Part shown: piece by piece, positions 33,870-42,915 of the stretch
How positions within the stretch are numbered: position 1 is the stretch's first letter
Layout of the letters: every line of letters starts with the position of its first letter
NCBI GenBank assembly: GCA_903923925.1
Contig: CAIXZF010000097.1
Span: forward strand, 43,448-107,447
Source of the DNA: an uncultured Bacteroidales bacterium
GTDB taxonomy: Bacteria > Bacteroidota > Bacteroidia > Bacteroidales > CAIXZF01
Length of the DNA stretch: 64,000 nt
Direction of reading: 5' to 3'
Program-made: the position numbers and the translations under genes
Notes under the pieces: model-generated
What the model was told of the DNA's origin: nothing
The model's database searches: none
The model's input: only the letters and a program-made list of their open reading frames with translations

Positions 33870-35014
33870 CAAGCGGAGGCAAAGATCTCTCTGCAAATGA
33901 AAGAAGCAGCACTGCCATCCCCAAAAATGGGCGGATACTCAATATCATTTTTAGTAATCAAATGGTCGAAGGCATCAATTATCCGGAGAAAATCAGCATC
34001 AGTAATAATTCCTGCCCCTTGTTCCACAATTTCTTTCCATTCTGTTTCGGGCCGAAGAATAATACAGGGTTTCTTATTGAACCAGGCTTCTTTTTGTACT
34101 CCACCTGAATCGGTTAGTATTAATCTGCAGTGCTTCTCAAGAACTATCATGTCAAAAAATGAAGCAGGAGGAATAATTTTAATCCGTTGGTTTTCATTAA
34201 TTGCAATCAACAATTCAGACGTTAAATTTTGCGGTAAAAGTTTAACTGTCCGCGGATGCAAGGGCAGAACCATTTTTAAGCCACTTTTGGTTGCAGACTG
34301 TAGAATAGCTTTAAAAATACTGTTTAGCCGATCCGGATTATCAGTGTTGTTATCGCGGTGGATAGTAGCAAGAATGAATCTTCCGGATTCCAGATTGTTG
34401 TCGGCAAGAACGGTAGAATTCTTTTCAGCCACAGCTGTATAATGCAACATGTTATCATACATTACATCGCCACAGTGATATATTTTGGGATTATCAGCTG
34501 TAAATGGAGGTGTGCAATTTGGGTTGAATCCTTCAGCTAATAAATTCTCATAACCTGTTTTTGTAGGAGAAAAAAGCAATGTTGAAATATGATCTGAAAG
34601 AATGCGGTTAATTTCCTCCGGCATCGATTTATTGAATGAGCGTAACCCCGCCTCAATATGTGCAATTTTGAAATGAAGTTTGGAGGCGGCAATAGCCGCT
34701 GCCAGAGTTGAATTCGTATCACCATAAATTACTACAAAGTCAGGTTTTTCTTTTAAAAGTAATGCCTCAATTCCTTCAATCATTCTGGCAGTTTGCTGGC
34801 CATGGCTCATTGAGCCAACGTTGAGATTGTAGTTTGGTTGAGGTATTCCCATTTGCTCGAAGAAAATATCAGACATATTTTTGTCGTAATGTTGCCCTGT
34901 ATGCACAATAATTTCCTGCATACGACCCTGATATTTTTCTTTAATAATGCGGCTTAAAGCGGCTGCTTTAATAATCTGTGGCCGGGCGCCTATAACTGTA
35001 AAAATTTTAATCAT
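33869..35014 (-). CDS. wecB: UDP-N-acetylglucosamine 2-epimerase (non-hydrolysing)
   Basis: About 381 residues from M9 of the open frame (ATG at 35014), which gives the canonical start MIKIFTVIGARPQIIKAA. Other signatures: HTGQHYDKNMSD, GDTNSTLAAAIAASKL, HIEAGLRSFN, MPEEINRILSDHIS, and the C-terminal LILTDSGGVQKEAW with EWKEIVEQG. It interconverts UDP-GlcNAc and UDP-ManNAc for capsule, O-antigen or enterobacterial-type antigens. It heads a surface-polysaccharide group with the deacetylase-like and FemAB-like genes downstream. Confidence 0.95.
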   Translation of the reverse strand: MIKIFTVIGARPQIIKAAALSRIIKEKYQGRMQEIIVHTGQHYDKNMSDIFFEQMGIPQPNYNLNVGSMSHGQQTARMIEGIEALLLKEKPDFVVIYGDTNSTLAAAIAASKLHFKIAHIEAGLRSFNKSMPEEINRILSDHISTLLFSPTKTGYENLLAEGFNPNCTPPFTADNPKIYHCGDVMYDNMLHYTAVAEKNSTVLADNNLESGRFILATIHRDNNTDNPDRLNSIFKAILQSATKSGLKMVLPLHPRTVKLLPQNLTSELLIAINENQRIKIIPPASFFDMIVLEKHCRLILTDSGGVQKEAWFNKKPCIILRPETEWKEIVEQGAGIITDADFLRIIDAFDHLITKNDIEYPPIFGDGSAASFICREIFASA

Positions 35015-35038
35015 TTGTAAATCAGGTAGATAAGTCAA

Positions 35039-35740
35039 TTAAAGTTCACCTTGATCTGCAAAGCTATAATAATTTTCGTCACCAATTATCAGATGGTCAA
35101 TAACAGGTAAATCAAGGAGAATTCCGGCATCTTTTAGTTTACGTGTAAGTTTAATGTCAGCATCACTTGGTTTCAGGCTGCCTGAGGGATGATTGTGCGA
35201 AAGAATGATAGATGCGGCATTATGTTCGATTGCTGTTTTAAAAATCTTTCTTGGATCCGCTACTGTTCCGGAAATACCACCTTCGCTGATGCACTTCCAG
35301 CTAATAATTTTATTTGCCCTGTTTAGCATAAGGATCCAAAATTCTTCATAAACATTATCTCCAATGATGGAAACCAGTAGATTATATGCATCTCTGCTGC
35401 ATGAGATCTTTTCCCGCTGAACTGCTATTGAAGCTCTTTTCCTGTTTCCAAGTTCAAGAGCGGCTATTACTGATATTGCTTTAGCAGGACCTACACCCTT
35501 GAATTTTTTAGTGAGTTCCTTATATGAAAGTTTTGATAATTCGATGAGGTTATTTTGTGTTTCTCCGAGTATTCTTTTTGCAAGATCTACTGCAGATTCC
35601 TCTTTATTGCCTGTACCAAGAATAATTGCAAGCAGTTCGGCATCTGTAAGTGCCTGACGCCCTTTTTGTAAAAGCTTTTCCCTGGGCCGGTCTTCTTCTG
35701 CCCAGCTCTTTATTGTTGTTTTTTGTTCGTAGGTGTTCAT
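35039..35740 (-). CDS. radC: RadC family protein (JAB/MPN domain)
   Basis: About 233 residues from M6 (35740); the frame could start 15 bp earlier. The N-terminal helix-hairpin-helix region (LSYKELTKKFKGVGPAKAISVIAALELG) precedes the JAB1/MPN domain with the metal motif HNHPSGSLKPSDAD (about 180-193). This is the full-length chromosomal RadC type; its role in repair is disputed. A short, decayed relative occurs at 63666-63863. It ends 24 bp before wecB and may be cotranscribed with it. Confidence 0.93.
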   Translation of the reverse strand: MNTYEQKTTIKSWAEEDRPREKLLQKGRQALTDAELLAIILGTGNKEESAVDLAKRILGETQNNLIELSKLSYKELTKKFKGVGPAKAISVIAALELGNRKRASIAVQREKISCSRDAYNLLVSIIGDNVYEEFWILMLNRANKIISWKCISEGGISGTVADPRKIFKTAIEHNAASIILSHNHPSGSLKPSDADIKLTRKLKDAGILLDLPVIDHLIIGDENYYSFADQGEL

Positions 35741-35910
35741 ACCTTTTAGATGCAAATCAACAAGGAAGTCGGAAGTGTACTATTGTTTTTTTAACGCAAT
35801 GATTGCAAAGAAGGTGCAATGAACGCAAAGAATTACAAATTAACGACAGACATTTCGGCTATTCCAGTAAATGAAAATCCAGAACCAGCTTAACCGAATG
35901 GGACAAGTGT

Positions 35911-37329
35911 TTATCCAATTGTTTCTGAGAATTCTTTAATAGACTGCCAGCCTTGTTTCCAATCAGTAAGGGAGGATTTTAATTGCCCGGCCACCATCCT
36001 GATTGTGTATTTCCCATCGAGTTTGGTTTGGGTGAGAAGAATTTTTCCACTTTCATTGAGTTTGAGAAGCAGCTTCTCGTTCAGGAGGTTTAGTTCTGAT
36101 TCATCGTTGATGCTATCAGGATGATAACGGAAGCAAACAAGTCCGAAATTTACAGAAGCTAATAGTTCAAAGTCAGGATCTGCCTGAATAGTATTCTCAA
36201 ACCATTTTGCATTTGCAATATGCGATCTAATAATAGTTTGCAGCCCTTCAATTCCATAATAACGAATTACAAACCAGAGTTTAAGTGCTCTGAACCTTCG
36301 TCCGAGTTGAATTCCCCAATCCCTGTAGTTGTTTACCAATTTATCGTGAGGAGTTTTAAGATAATCGGGCATAATATCGAAAGTTTTCGTCAGCGCCTCT
36401 TTGTCTTTTACCAGGTAAACAGAGCAATCGAAATTTGTGAACATCCATTTATGGGGGTTAAAAACAATTGTATCTGCCAGTTCAAGGCCAGCTGCCAGTG
36501 GGTGAACCTCCGGAAGAATAAGTGCGGTGCCGGCATAAGCAGCATCAACATGAAACCAGCAATTGTATTTAATGGCAAGGTTTCCAATCTTTTCAAGGGG
36601 ATCAATTGCTGTAGATCCTGTTGTTCCGAATGTTGCTATAATACAAAGAGGATGAAAACCATTGCTGATATCCGTGAGTATTACTTTCTCCAATTCGTCC
36701 GGATCCAGTGCAAAATCGGGTCCGGATTTTACTTTAACCAGGTTATTAATACCAATACCTGCTATCCTTACTGCTTTGTCTATTGATGAATGAGCGAATG
36801 CAGAAGAATAAACCCTGTATTTTTTTCCGTTGGAGAATCCATCATTATTTATCGACCAGTTACTGTGTTTTTCTCTGGCAGTAAGAATAGAAACCAGTGT
36901 TGCTGTGGATGCAGTATCCTGAATTACACCTGTATACGATTTTGGTAGTCCGATCATATCTCTGAGCCACTCGATCATGCGTTCTTCGAGTTCTTCCGCT
37001 GCTGGTGAAGTATACCATACCATACATTGTGCCCCCATAGTTGCAGTAAGCATTTCAGCCAGAATAGAAGGTTCGCTGTTACTGGCGGGGAAATAAGCAA
37101 AAAATTGCGGGTGCTGCCAGTGGGTCATCCCCGGAAGTATTAGATTCTGGAAATCAGAGAATATTGCATCAATGGTTTCTGCGGTTTCCGGCGCATTTAT
37201 TGGGAGCTTCTTTTTTACATCTCCGGGGCTAAGATCAGCTTTAACAGGAAAACTTCCTGTATTGGACAGGTAATCTGCCATCCATTGAGCAAACATACCG
37301 GCATAACGGATAAATTCTTCACTTTCCAT
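35911..37329 (-). CDS. PLP-dependent decarboxylase (aromatic-L-amino-acid decarboxylase type, group II)
   Basis: 472 residues. The PLP lysine is in FNPHKWMF (about 292-299), preceded by WFHVDAAYAGTALILPE (about 258-274) where His and Asp hold the cofactor. The N-terminal MTHWQHPQFFAYFPASNSEPSILAEML matches the aromatic decarboxylase/tyrosine decarboxylase branch. It would convert an aromatic amino acid (Trp, Tyr, DOPA or Phe) to the amine and CO2. No transporter is adjacent, so acid resistance is less likely. The gap 35756-35910 holds no feature. Confidence 0.9.
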   Translation of the reverse strand: MESEEFIRYAGMFAQWMADYLSNTGSFPVKADLSPGDVKKKLPINAPETAETIDAIFSDFQNLILPGMTHWQHPQFFAYFPASNSEPSILAEMLTATMGAQCMVWYTSPAAEELEERMIEWLRDMIGLPKSYTGVIQDTASTATLVSILTAREKHSNWSINNDGFSNGKKYRVYSSAFAHSSIDKAVRIAGIGINNLVKVKSGPDFALDPDELEKVILTDISNGFHPLCIIATFGTTGSTAIDPLEKIGNLAIKYNCWFHVDAAYAGTALILPEVHPLAAGLELADTIVFNPHKWMFTNFDCSVYLVKDKEALTKTFDIMPDYLKTPHDKLVNNYRDWGIQLGRRFRALKLWFVIRYYGIEGLQTIIRSHIANAKWFENTIQADPDFELLASVNFGLVCFRYHPDSINDESELNLLNEKLLLKLNESGKILLTQTKLDGKYTIRMVAGQLKSSLTDWKQGWQSIKEFSETIG

Positions 37330-37380
37330 TTGAAGTTATTTTGAAAAAGTAAAGATATGCTGATTCGGCGGGAGTGTAAA

Positions 37381-37412
37381 TAAAAAAAGGGCGTTACGGA
37401 AGGCAACACCCT
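37381..37412 (-). terminator. Rho-independent terminator of the tRNA-Glu/rpsT transcript
   Basis: On the minus strand AGGGTGTT (37412-37405) pairs with AACGCCCT (37395-37388), 8 bp with one G-U pair and a 9-nt loop, followed by T7. It lies 28 bp after the rpsT stop. Confidence 0.85.
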
Positions 37413-37439
37413 GATTTTACAAATTACTTATGAAACTTC

Positions 37440-37691
37440 TTACATTGCTCTGGTCTTCAGCATAAGCGAAGACTTCAGGTTTGCTGCTTTATTCTTGTGA
37501 ATAATACGCTTTTTTGCAAGCTTATCGATCAATGAAACAAGTTTTGGAAGGCCTTCTTCTGCTAATTTCTTTTCGGTAAGACCTCTGAACTTTTTCACGG
37601 CATTACGCATGGTTTTTGCGTGATAACGGTTGAGGATTCTCCTCTTTTCGTTCGACCTGATTCTTTTTAATGCTGACTGATGATTTGCCAT
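37440..37691 (-). CDS. rpsT: 30S ribosomal protein S20
   Basis: 83 residues, normal length. ANHQSALKRIRSNEKRRILN at the N-terminus and KRIIHKNKAANLKSSL near the C-terminus are the S20 pattern. It lies 17 bp downstream of tRNA-Glu on the same strand and shares its promoter and terminator. Confidence 0.97.
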   Translation of the reverse strand: MANHQSALKRIRSNEKRRILNRYHAKTMRNAVKKFRGLTEKKLAEEGLPKLVSLIDKLAKKRIIHKNKAANLKSSLMLKTRAM

Positions 37692-37708
37692 TTTTAAACA
37701 ATGTTTAG

Positions 37709-37783
37709 TAGTCCGTAGGGGATTCGAACCCCTGATTTCTAGGATGAAAACCTAGCGTCCTGGGCCAGCTAGACGAACGGACC
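37709..37783 (-). tRNA. tRNA-Glu (anticodon TTC)
   Basis: 75-nt cloverleaf on the minus strand. The acceptor GGTCCGT/ACGGACT has a G-U first pair, followed by discriminator A. The anticodon stem CTAGG/CCTAG closes the loop TTTTCAT with anticodon TTC; the T arm is AGGGG-TTCGAAT-CCCCT. No CCA is encoded. Confidence 0.95.
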
Positions 37784-37800
37784 ATTTGATTTTGGGAGTG

Positions 37801-37831
37801 CAAAATTACTTCTTTTTTTAAAAACTCCAAA
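37801..37831 (-). promoter_or_regulatory. Promoter of tRNA-Glu and rpsT
   Basis: On the minus strand TTTG (37831-37828), a 19-nt spacer and TAATTTTG (37808-37801) match the Bacteroidota TTTG/TAnnTTTG consensus exactly. It ends 17 bp before the tRNA. Confidence 0.8.
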
Positions 37832-37852
37832 ACTTTTTAAAAAAATCTTCAA

Positions 37853-38548
37853 TTAAATGTTTTGATCGGTATCAGCATAGAATCTGAACCCTAAGCGTTT
37901 ACCTGTTTTGATAGGCATATTGTCAATGGTATACTGCATTTCAGAAACACTAACCTCCTTCATATTTTCATATGGTGGTGTTAATAAATCAAAATTGATA
38001 GTGTACATCATTGCACTTTCAATGATTTGTCGTACAGCAGATTTACTGATAATAGAAGTAGGGAAATTGTTATACAGAAGGCCAATTTCTCGTTTCCCTT
38101 CAAGAAAGTAATGAGATTCATTATTGATAAATACCCTGCCAATCAGATAGCCGATATCGTTTGTTCTGTGGTATTTAAAAGAATCCGCCAGAAAATTGAA
38201 AATGGTGATCATTCCGCAATAGGATCTTTTAGGATCATCTTTGATATAAGATGTTTTCATAATTTCATGATCCCGCGAGAACTCAAAAATGTTTGTATGC
38301 ATCAGGAAAAAAAGAACATCTCCGCCAAATTTTAACTCGATTTCAAAATCTCCTTTATCAGTGTAGTCTAAAGCAATGTTAGGGTTTAACTTAACTACCT
38401 CTTCTTTATTTTCTTCTACAAATTCTTTTACAAGCTGTTTGAAATCCTGAAAAACAGAATAAGTATTTCCATAAACCTGCTGTTTAAGAGAGGTTTTGGT
38501 GATAAGGGCATCTAAAACCTTCCTGGAATTGCTGAGATCTGTCTGCAT
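37853..38548 (-). CDS. Conserved-looking protein of unknown function
   Basis: 231 residues, no signal peptide or membrane segment. The sequence is acidic and compact, with FEIELKFGGDVLFFLMHTNIFEFSRDHEIMKTSYI and GMITIFNFLADSFKYHRTNDIGYLIGRVFINNESHYFLEGKR, suggesting an alpha/beta cytosolic domain. I do not recognise the family. It sits between the tRNA-Glu promoter and the FAD oxidoreductase, same strand, 27 bp after the latter, so it may be the last gene of that transcript. Confidence 0.75.
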   Translation of the reverse strand: MQTDLSNSRKVLDALITKTSLKQQVYGNTYSVFQDFKQLVKEFVEENKEEVVKLNPNIALDYTDKGDFEIELKFGGDVLFFLMHTNIFEFSRDHEIMKTSYIKDDPKRSYCGMITIFNFLADSFKYHRTNDIGYLIGRVFINNESHYFLEGKREIGLLYNNFPTSIISKSAVRQIIESAMMYTINFDLLTPPYENMKEVSVSEMQYTIDNMPIKTGKRLGFRFYADTDQNI

Positions 38549-38575
38549 AAAAAGTTTCTAAATGTTTATCCAAAT

Positions 38576-40132
38576 TTATGAAAAAATATGAGACGCTATA
38601 GATTCTGCAACTCTTTCACCATCAATGGCAGAGGATACAATTCCACCGGCATATCCAGAACCTTCGCCACAGGGAAACAGCTTTTTAACCTGAACATGCT
38701 CAAGGCTGATTTCGTTTCTTGGCATTCTGACCGGAGAAGAAGTTCGGCTTTCGACACCCACTAGTATTGCTTCAGCAGTAATATATCCCCGCATTTTTTT
38801 ATCGAATTCCCTGAAACCGGCTATTAGACTTTTTGTAATGAAGCCCGGTAATAACTGGTGAAGAGGGTAGGAGGTCAATCCCGGGAAGTAAGAACTGTCA
38901 GGTAAATGAGGTGACATTTTTTCATCAAGAAAATCGGTGAGTCGTTGAGCTGGAGCCCTCTGGCAGGATCCCCCAGCAAGAAAGGCAAGGTTTTCGATGC
39001 TTTCCTGAAGTTTCTGACCTTTTATAGGCCCATATTTGTTGTATTTAGTAAGATCTTTTTCATCAATTTGAACTACTATTCCTGAATTCGCATAAGGCGA
39101 ACTCCTTTTTGAATTCGACATTCCATTAACTACCACTTGTCCGCCGTCTGTTGCACTTGGAACAATGGTTCCGCCCGGGCACATACAGAACGAAAATACT
39201 CCACGCCCTCCGACCTGGGTAACAAGACTGTAGTACGCTGCCGGAAGGTATTGGCTGCGGTTTTTTGAATGATATTGAATGCTGTCGATTAAAGCCTGCG
39301 GATGTTCAATCCGAATTCCCATGGCAAAAGGTTTGAATTCGATAAGGATATTCTGGCGGATCAGCATATCGGTAATATCTTTGGAAGAATGTCCTGTTGC
39401 CAGAATTACCGCCTTTCCATTAATTTTATTTCCATACTGATCGATAACCCCACATGCTTCTCCATTCGAAATAATTACCTCTGTAACGCGTTTCGAAAAA
39501 TGCATTTCACCACCGGCAGCAAGAATAGATTCCCGCATTTTTTCAATAACAGGCGGGAGCTTATCGGAACCGATATGTGGATGACTGTCGATGAGGATAT
39601 CTTTTGTTGCACCATGATAAACAAGCGTTTCAAGGATTTCCTGAACATTTCCCCGCTTGGTCGAACGTGTGTAAAGTTTTCCGTCCGAAAAAGTACCGGC
39701 TCCACCTTCCCCGAAACAATAGTTAGAATCAATATTAACTTCCTGCTGTCTGTTTAATTTCGCAATATCCAGTTTTCTGGCATGAACGTCCTTGCCTCTT
39801 TCAATAATAATAGGTTTTATGCCATATTCCAGAAGTTTTAAAGCGGCAAATAAGCCGGCAGGGCCTGCGCCTACAATAAGAACTCTTTGTTTATCAGAAC
39901 TTTGTTTATATGTTCTTTTTATGGGAGCTTCGGTAAACTCTTCATTGATAAAAACCTCGGCACGCATTCTGACAAGAATATTTTTTGATCTTGAGTCAAT
40001 AGATCGTTTCAGAACTTTAATTCCTCCAATATCAGTTTTGTCAATTCTCAGAAATTTCGAAACAGGATGTATCAGATTTTTCTCCCCGAATACCTGTTGA
40101 GGCGGGAGATTTATATCAATAATTTTTCGCAT
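38576..40132 (-). CDS. FAD-dependent oxidoreductase (COG2509-type dehydrogenase)
   Basis: 518 residues. An N-terminal ~85-residue domain precedes the FAD-binding motif VLIVGAGPAGLFAALKLLEYG (about 86-106) with IIIERG. The central YCFGEGGAGTFSDGKLYTRSTKRG is typical of the large 'NAD(P)/FAD-dependent oxidoreductase' group, and the C-terminus has LFPCGEGSGYAGGIVSSAIDGERVAESIA, the second FAD-contact region. The substrate is not known. It is 21 bp downstream of the PorT gene on the same strand. Confidence 0.87.
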   Translation of the reverse strand: MRKIIDINLPPQQVFGEKNLIHPVSKFLRIDKTDIGGIKVLKRSIDSRSKNILVRMRAEVFINEEFTEAPIKRTYKQSSDKQRVLIVGAGPAGLFAALKLLEYGIKPIIIERGKDVHARKLDIAKLNRQQEVNIDSNYCFGEGGAGTFSDGKLYTRSTKRGNVQEILETLVYHGATKDILIDSHPHIGSDKLPPVIEKMRESILAAGGEMHFSKRVTEVIISNGEACGVIDQYGNKINGKAVILATGHSSKDITDMLIRQNILIEFKPFAMGIRIEHPQALIDSIQYHSKNRSQYLPAAYYSLVTQVGGRGVFSFCMCPGGTIVPSATDGGQVVVNGMSNSKRSSPYANSGIVVQIDEKDLTKYNKYGPIKGQKLQESIENLAFLAGGSCQRAPAQRLTDFLDEKMSPHLPDSSYFPGLTSYPLHQLLPGFITKSLIAGFREFDKKMRGYITAEAILVGVESRTSSPVRMPRNEISLEHVQVKKLFPCGEGSGYAGGIVSSAIDGERVAESIASHIFS

Positions 40133-40153
40133 AATAGATTGTAAGACCCTGAT

Positions 40154-40879
40154 TTACTCAAAAGTAAACGTGAACTGGAAAATTTTGGAATTTAGCCGGT
40201 CCATGCTCTGAGCATAAATGTTGCTTTCATGAACAAGTAAATCACGAATACCATAGGCCATTTTTAATTCGGTGCCAAATTTGAAATGCGTTGTATAAAA
40301 ATCAAATCCCACGCCTGCTTCAAAAGAATAATCGTTTTTTTTCAGCTTAATCCTTATCTCATCATCAGCTGCCTTTTTATTTGCCTGTGAGGCCATATCA
40401 ATACTATATTTAACTCCAACTAAAACATAAGCTCTTGAATTATAGAGCCTCCTTGATTTAAATTTTAGTTCAAGAGGGAAATCGAGATAGGTAGATTCCA
40501 CCTTCTTTTTAGTATCGAAATAAATAGTATCATGAAGTGTTCTGGTGAAGAGCATGGTACGTTCGCCAAAAGCCAAAGTAGGAATAAAGCGCAGGTCGAA
40601 ATGTTCTCCAATTCGAAGATTTGTAACAATACCGATATCAAATCCCATTTCAGCCTGCGAAGAAACAGCTTTGATCGTATCCTGCTGGTTGAATTCTTTT
40701 ATTGGTTTAACCACAAAGTTCATGGAATTCAATCCGATTATAAACCCGAAATGATAAGGAGCATAATCATACTTTGGTAAATTCTCCGGCATTTTTTTTT
40801 GTGCAGACAATTCGCTGAACATACCTGGAATCAGTATGGCGGTAGAAAAAACAAGGATCGCAATTCTTCTGTAAAGCAA
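40154..40879 (-). CDS. porT: PorT-like outer-membrane protein of the type IX secretion/gliding system
   Basis: 241 residues with a signal peptide (about 1-26, ELSAQ). The mature barrel begins YHFGFIIGLNSMNFVVKP and contains RIGEHFDLRFIPTLAFGERTMLF, ESTYLDFPLELKFKSRR and NDYSFEAGVGFDFYTTHFKFGTELKMAYG, the PorT pattern. PorT is needed for T9SS in Porphyromonas and Flavobacterium. In many Bacteroidota porT lies next to ubiE, as here, which supports the call. The 85-bp gap to ubiE holds no evident promoter. Confidence 0.87.
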   Translation of the reverse strand: MLYRRIAILVFSTAILIPGMFSELSAQKKMPENLPKYDYAPYHFGFIIGLNSMNFVVKPIKEFNQQDTIKAVSSQAEMGFDIGIVTNLRIGEHFDLRFIPTLAFGERTMLFTRTLHDTIYFDTKKKVESTYLDFPLELKFKSRRLYNSRAYVLVGVKYSIDMASQANKKAADDEIRIKLKKNDYSFEAGVGFDFYTTHFKFGTELKMAYGIRDLLVHESNIYAQSMDRLNSKIFQFTFTFE

Positions 40880-40964
40880 GCAGGAATAGTATTAGATAGT
40901 TGCTTTTAACGGCTTTTAAGTACCAAATATTTTGTTTCCCTAAAAAGGGCTGCAAAATTAATAA

Positions 40965-41663
40965 TTATTTCTTTATTCCTGAGTAGATAGTTGCAATACC
41001 TCCGGAAAGTCTTAATTGCGAGGATTTTATGAACCCAACTTTGCCAAGATGTTCGAGGAATGACTTTCCCCATGGGAAGGCCTTTACGGATTCAGGCAGA
41101 TAGGTATAGGCACTTTTATGCCCTGAAATAAGTCTTCCAAGTATGGGTAATACAAATCTTGAATAGAATTTATACAGATAATTTAGCGGGAATGATGTTA
41201 CTGTAGAAAATTCAAGAATAAGAACCTTGCCACCTGGACTGAGAACTCTGAGCATTTCTGACAGCCCTTTATCAAGGTCTTCAAAGTTTCTAACTCCAAA
41301 TGCTACAGTAACTAGATCGAAAGAATTATCTTCAAATGGAAGTTGTTCGGAATCGCCAGGTACAAAATTAATAATAGGATCCAGGTTTAAATTCTTGACT
41401 TTTTTTGCTGCAATTTCAAGCATATTCACAGCAATATCAAGTCCGGTAATTCTCAATGGTTTAATTCTCGCAAGTGCAATAGCCAGATCGCCTGTTCCTG
41501 TGGCAACATCGAGTATAAACTCCGGAGAAGATTCTTCAGCCATCCGAACGAGTTTTCTTCTCCATACCTTATCTATTCCGGCAGAAAGAAAATGATTAAG
41601 AAAATCATAGCGGCCGGCAATACCGTTAAACATATCACGAACTTTTTCTTTTTTACCGGCCAT
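40965..41663 (-). CDS. ubiE: Demethylmenaquinone/ubiquinone methyltransferase
   Basis: 232 residues. SAM motif I DVATGTGDLAIALA (about 52-65), then ITGLDIAVNMLEIA; the UbiE-specific motifs are SFDLVTVAFGVRNFEDLDKGLSEMLRVL and the C-terminal SGGIATIYSGIKK. Bacteroidota use menaquinone, so the role here is the last step of menaquinone formation (MenG). It sits upstream of porT, the usual arrangement in the phylum. Confidence 0.95.
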   Translation of the reverse strand: MAGKKEKVRDMFNGIAGRYDFLNHFLSAGIDKVWRRKLVRMAEESSPEFILDVATGTGDLAIALARIKPLRITGLDIAVNMLEIAAKKVKNLNLDPIINFVPGDSEQLPFEDNSFDLVTVAFGVRNFEDLDKGLSEMLRVLSPGGKVLILEFSTVTSFPLNYLYKFYSRFVLPILGRLISGHKSAYTYLPESVKAFPWGKSFLEHLGKVGFIKSSQLRLSGGIATIYSGIKK

Positions 41664-41696
41664 TTAGAATGATATTTATTGTTTGAATGATAATTG

Positions 41697-42701
41697 TTAA
41701 AGTAATTTAGTTACCTCCGACAATAGTTTAACCTTGTTAACAGGAACAACTCCAACCTGCTCGCAAACCAGCCCGCCTGCCAGATTAGCCACTACAGCGA
41801 TCTGATCAGCAGGACATTTCAATGCAAGACATAAAGAGGCAACGCTAATTACAGTATCACCAGCTCCTGAAACATCAGCTATCATACGCTTATGTGCGGG
41901 AATAATCTGAACTGATTCTGCCTGACCTTTTTTCCGGATTAAAACGCCAGATTCAGAGAGTGTAACCATTAACAAATCAATGTTCTGAGTTTCCTGAAAA
42001 TGCATTACGGCCTTGTCAAGTCCTTGCAGATCGTTTACATTGAGATCGGTCTTAAGCCCATCTTTTAATTCTTTCAGATTGGGCTTGAAAAGCGTGATAT
42101 TTCTATAACTGCTGAAATTTTTCTTTTTAGGATCAGCGCATGTTGGAATTTGATTCTCAATGCATAAAGAAGTTATTGCAGAAATAACATGCTCAGTAAG
42201 AATTCCTTTATTGTAATCCTGAAAGATTAATACATCAGGTTTCTCGGTTGAAATAAGCTGATTTACATGCTTAATAAACAGATGTTCGTCACTTTCAGAA
42301 AGGTCGTTAATAATTTCTTCATCAACTCGCAACATTTGAGCATTATTGCCAATAATTCTGAATTTTATGGTTGTAATACGTTCCTTGCTTTTCAGAATGC
42401 CTTCAGTACTAAGCCCTTTATTTAGAAGTAATTCCAAAAAAATATCGCCCTGATTGTCATTTCCAATTACTGAGCAAAGTACAGGGATTGCGCCTAAAGC
42501 CTGAATATTCAATGCTACATTTGCAGCACCTCCTAATCTGTTCTCTCTCGATTGTAATGCAACTACTGGAACAGGGGCTTCTGGTGAAATCCTGTCAACT
42601 TTTCCCCACAAATACGTATCCAACATAACATCACCAATTATCAGGACTTTTTTCCCAATAAAAGAACTAAACAAGAGAGCATACAAAGAATGACTGTCCA
42701 T
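41697..42701 (-). CDS. PfkB-family D-glycero-beta-D-manno-heptose-7-phosphate 1-kinase type (HldE N-domain/RfaE1)
   Basis: 334 residues. RLGGAANVALNIQALGAIP (about 56-74) and the C-terminal DVSGAGDTVISVASLCLALK (about 275-294; anion hole GAGD with catalytic Asp) are the PfkB signatures. The pattern LIIGDVMLDTYLWGKVDRISPEAPVPVV is specific to the heptose-7-phosphate kinase branch. It makes an intermediate for ADP-heptose and LPS core. The nucleotidyltransferase domain is absent, so RfaE2 would be separate. It is the first minus-strand gene left of the divergent cargo gene. Confidence 0.88.
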   Translation of the reverse strand: MDSHSLYALLFSSFIGKKVLIIGDVMLDTYLWGKVDRISPEAPVPVVALQSRENRLGGAANVALNIQALGAIPVLCSVIGNDNQGDIFLELLLNKGLSTEGILKSKERITTIKFRIIGNNAQMLRVDEEIINDLSESDEHLFIKHVNQLISTEKPDVLIFQDYNKGILTEHVISAITSLCIENQIPTCADPKKKNFSSYRNITLFKPNLKELKDGLKTDLNVNDLQGLDKAVMHFQETQNIDLLMVTLSESGVLIRKKGQAESVQIIPAHKRMIADVSGAGDTVISVASLCLALKCPADQIAVVANLAGGLVCEQVGVVPVNKVKLLSEVTKLL

Positions 42702-42867
42702 GGGCAGAAAATCATATAATGGGATGCCAAAATTAGTAAAAAAAAGAAAAGCAGAAGTTTAAATTATTTGCCTGATTACCAGATGTCTATGTAAGTTGCT
42801 GATTTTAATTAATAATTCAACCATTGCTCAGGCAACGCCTGTCAATTAATAAGGTCTTATTTTCGTT

Positions 42868-42875
42868 ATATTTGT
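42868..42875 (+). promoter_or_regulatory. Bacteroidota -7 box upstream of the surface cargo gene
   Basis: TATATTTG matches TAnnTTTG, 40 bp before the ATG at 42916. No clear TTTG partner at the expected distance was found, so this is a weak call. Confidence 0.4.
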
Positions 42876-42915
42876 GCTTTAAAGTATTAGGTTAATTCGT
42901 CATTAAATGTGATTT

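Noticed and set aside
33897..34442. 181-codon plus-strand frame within wecB
   Set aside because: Antisense shadow; no start signal or homology.
35840..35851. TTAACGACAGAC shared between 35840 and 55150
   Set aside because: A 12-base match between two places in 64 kb is expected by chance many times; no further similarity around it.
36220..36786. 188-codon plus-strand frame within the decarboxylase gene
   Set aside because: Antisense shadow of the PLP-enzyme, no independent support.
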